From assembly GCA_015486505.1 (NCBI GenBank), contig WFRP01000219.1:1-8538 (forward strand): a stretch of DNA of 8,538 bases, given 5' to 3'. Under the pieces are notes generated by a model that was not told where the DNA came from, searched no databases, and worked only from the letters and a program-made list of their open reading frames with translations. Positions within the stretch are counted from its first letter, which is position 1, and each line of letters opens with the position of its first letter. The position numbers and the translations under genes are program-made. Shown piece after piece: positions 6,599 through 8,538 of this stretch. Source of the stretch: Pseudomonadota bacterium. GTDB taxonomy: Bacteria > Desulfobacterota > Anaeroferrophillalia > Anaeroferrophillales > Tharpellaceae.

Positions 6599-7651
6599 TC
6601 ATACCAATTGATTTAAAAATTCGGCGATAGCTTCAGGATCAAGACGGGCTTGCGCGGCCCCTAAACGGGCGGCCTCTCCGGGCATCCCATTAACCACCGA
6701 ACTTGTCTCGTCCTGAGCAATGGTTATTTGACCGCGCCGGCGCATAGCCAGAAGCTCGAGCGCGCCGTCCCGGCCCATGCCCGTCAGCAATATCCCTAAA
6801 GCCGCCGGCGCCTCAGGCCGCGCCAGCGAACTGAAAAGTCTGGCAACGGCCGGCTTGACATTATATTCCGCCGGACCTGAGTTCAGACCTAAAAGATTAC
6901 CGGGAACAAGCTCAAGATGATAATTATCGGGAGCAAAATAGATATGGCCGGGAAGCGGCTTTTGCGTTGATTCCACAATCTTCAGCGGCAATTCGGTACA
7001 GGTTTGCAACCAGTTCAGCATTCCCATCAAAAAACCCTCAGTAATATGCTGAACCACCAGAATCGGTCGCGAGAAATCGGCCCTTAAATTTGTTAAAATC
7101 CTTGCCAGAACCGGCGGTCCCCCGGTCGAAGCCCCGATCGCGATCAGTTCCGGCGAACATTTGCCCAGACTGCGCAGAAGTTCAGAGTCAATCCGCGGAT
7201 TGCCCCCTGCAGCCAAATCAGCAACCGAAGTTGAGGGCTGATGACGGACAACCTTGACATCGGCCATCAATCTGACTTTGTGCAGGAGATCTTCAACCAT
7301 CGCCCGGGCCCCGGAAGCTCCCGGACCTTTCGGTTTGACCGCCACCGCCAGCGCCCCGGCCGCAATCGCCCGGCATGATTTTTCGGTTAAATTATAATTC
7401 AGATTGGCACTGCAGATGACAATCGGCACCGGATTTTCCACCATAATCCGCCGGGTCGCTTCAATCCCGTCGAGATTGGGCATCTCGATATCCATTATCA
7501 CAACCTGCGGTTTAAGCGACTTGACTTTGGCCACCGCGTCGAGACCATCAACCGCGACCCCGGCCAATTCAAGCTCCGGATCGTCTTCAATCAACGCGCT
7601 TAAATATTCCCGGATAGTGCTTGAATCTTCAACGACAAGTGTTGCGATCAT
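6599..7651 (-). CDS. cheB: CheB-type protein-glutamate methylesterase/glutaminase (REC-CheB)
   Basis: Removes methyl groups from glutamyl residues of chemoreceptors, and deamidates glutamines, when its receiver is phosphorylated by CheA; cytoplasmic. The 350-residue length is normal for full-length CheB. The receiver covers about 1-120, with Glu8-Asp9, phospho-acceptor Asp54 (VVIMDIEMP), Ser81 and Lys106 (VKP). A linker of about 45 residues follows, then the esterase domain (about 167-350) with an intact catalytic triad: Ser175 in GASTGGP, His202 in VVQHITEGF and Asp295 in LTGMGRDGA. The ATG lies inside the stop of the upstream diguanylate cyclase gene (ATGA), so the two are probably translated together. 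No receptor, CheA, CheW or CheR gene lies in this window. The pairing with a REC-GGDEF gene recalls WspF/WspR, so it may serve a c-di-GMP chemosensory pathway and not flagellar chemotaxis; this is inference. Confidence 0.95.
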   Translation of the reverse strand: MIATLVVEDSSTIREYLSALIEDDPELELAGVAVDGLDAVAKVKSLKPQVVIMDIEMPNLDGIEATRRIMVENPVPIVICSANLNYNLTEKSCRAIAAGALAVAVKPKGPGASGARAMVEDLLHKVRLMADVKVVRHQPSTSVADLAAGGNPRIDSELLRSLGKCSPELIAIGASTGGPPVLARILTNLRADFSRPILVVQHITEGFLMGMLNWLQTCTELPLKIVESTQKPLPGHIYFAPDNYHLELVPGNLLGLNSGPAEYNVKPAVARLFSSLARPEAPAALGILLTGMGRDGALELLAMRRRGQITIAQDETSSVVNGMPGEAARLGAAQARLDPEAIAEFLNQLV

Positions 7652-8538
7652 AAGGACAGCCCCGGATAAAGAGAACTGACGACCCGGTTGCGGCCGGCGG
7701 CTTTGGCTTCATACAGGCAACGATCGGCAAGACCCACCATATCGAAAGCTGTAATTTTTTCTTCCGCCAGACCGGAATCCGGCAGGACCGCGACCCCGAA
7801 ACTGGCGGTAATTGAAAATTTGCCACCACTCCCGTCACTAACCGCAAAAGCGGCAACCGCCTGCCGCAGACGTTCACAGACCTGCCGGGCACCCTCCAGA
7901 TCGGTCTCCGGCAGAACCACAACAAACTCCTCGCCCCCATAGCGGGCGATCCAATCGATGCCGAAACGCAGGTTCTCCTGTATAGTTGCAGCAAATTTCT
8001 GCAAAACCTCATCGCCAATCTGATGACCGTAATTATCGTTAACCCGTTTAAAAAAGTCGAGATCGCAAAGCACCACGCTCAACCAGCGTCGATAACGCAG
8101 CGATTTTTGACATTCATTGGTCAATTGAGTATCGAGATAACTCCGGTTAAAAACCTTAGTCAAATGATCGGTATTCAACAACCGGGAGATCTCCCGATTA
8201 CGTTCTTTCAAGGTCTGCTCCAGGGTAAGAATACGTTTGGCCGTCATCAACCGGGCCATAAGTTCCGCCGGTTCAATCGGTTTAACCAGATAATCGTCGG
8301 CACCACCTTCCAGACCTTTAACAATTTCCTCTTTGGAACTCTTGGCCGTCACCAAAAAAACATAGATGTAACCATCAGACATCTGCTGCCGCAAAGCCCG
8401 ACAGAATTCAATCCCATCCATTTTCGGCATCACCCAGTCCGTAATCACAATTGAGAAATTGCCCTGGTCCAGAGCTTCAAGTCCTTCGACACCATCCTTG
8501 GCCACCGTAACCTGATACCCCTCGGCCTCCAGCAGAAA
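7648..8538 (-). CDS. Response-regulator diguanylate cyclase (REC-GGDEF), 5' end cut by window edge
   Basis: Makes cyclic di-GMP from two GTP under control of a phosphorylated receiver domain; cytoplasmic. The frame is open to the window edge, giving 296 visible residues and no true start. The GTG at 8505 is internal: the codons before it (FLLEAEGYQVTV) continue a normal receiver fold, so about 20 N-terminal residues, including the first acidic pair, probably lie outside. Numbering from the first visible residue, the receiver shows the phospho-acceptor Asp34 (ITDWVMP), Thr64 and Lys86 (YLVKP). A charged helix near 103-122 joins it to the GGDEF domain (about 123-290), with DHLTKVFNR, CDLDFFKRVND and an active-type GGEEF at 201-205. 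The product-inhibition site, normally RxxD five residues before GGEEF, reads FGID with an Arg one place earlier, so feedback inhibition may be altered. It overlaps the cheB start by 4 bases (ATGA), which suggests translational coupling. PleD- or WspR-like is an inference; the domain call is firm. Confidence 0.93.
   Translation of the reverse strand, partial: FLLEAEGYQVTVAKDGVEGLEALDQGNFSIVITDWVMPKMDGIEFCRALRQQMSDGYIYVFLVTAKSSKEEIVKGLEGGADDYLVKPIEPAELMARLMTAKRILTLEQTLKERNREISRLLNTDHLTKVFNRSYLDTQLTNECQKSLRYRRWLSVVLCDLDFFKRVNDNYGHQIGDEVLQKFAATIQENLRFGIDWIARYGGEEFVVVLPETDLEGARQVCERLRQAVAAFAVSDGSGGKFSITASFGVAVLPDSGLAEEKITAFDMVGLADRCLYEAKAAGRNRVVSSLYPGLSL

Noticed and set aside
8023..8454. Open frame of 143 codons on the plus strand
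   Set aside because: It lies fully antisense to the diguanylate cyclase gene, its translation has no recognisable domain, and the opposite strand carries clear receiver and GGDEF motifs.
8503..8505. GTG as a true start for the diguanylate cyclase
   Set aside because: The frame stays open to the window edge with receiver-like residues before the GTG, and starting there would remove the first strand and helix of the receiver.

Overview
The window holds one tightly packed gene string, read entirely from the minus strand from about 8538 down to 210, followed by a non-coding tail at 1-209. Base composition is moderately GC-rich, and all seven genes look alike in codon style. An aspartate-semialdehyde sulfurtransferase type homocysteine biosynthesis protein, a family typical of strict anaerobes, sits with a CheB, a response-regulator diguanylate cyclase and a large exported TPR protein. 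This suggests an anaerobic Gram-negative bacterium of the Desulfobacterota (former Deltaproteobacteria) kind. That placement is inferred from gene content only; no rRNA or other marker was available.

Layout in transcription order: a response-regulator diguanylate cyclase cut by the window edge (7648-8538); CheB chemoreceptor methylesterase (6599-7651); an MTA/SAH nucleosidase-like enzyme (5902-6591); PhoH-family ATPase (4937-5896); the rRNA-maturation endoribonuclease YbeY (4503-4934); a homocysteine biosynthesis protein (3292-4497); and a 1024-residue exported TPR protein (210-3284). Junctions range from a 4-base overlap to 7-base gaps, so there is little room for internal promoters. The promoter, if single, lies outside the window. 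A GC-rich hairpin followed by a T run (141-178, minus strand) is a possible end of the transcript. The last 140 bases contain several short words that each occur twice.

Three functional themes share the string. (1) Signalling: the coupled diguanylate cyclase and CheB resemble the WspR/WspF pair of Wsp-type chemosensory systems, though in the opposite order. (2) Sulfur and methyl metabolism: a nucleosidase that may remove SAH, and an enzyme that makes homocysteine. (3) RNA housekeeping: PhoH and YbeY, commonly neighbours in bacteria, here without the HD-domain phosphohydrolase often found between or beside them. The TPR protein is of unknown function.

I see no clear undescribed system. The items most worth checking are the Wsp-like pair, the substituted active-site positions in the nucleosidase, the TonB-box-like segment at the start of the TPR protein, and the repeat-bearing 3' tail.
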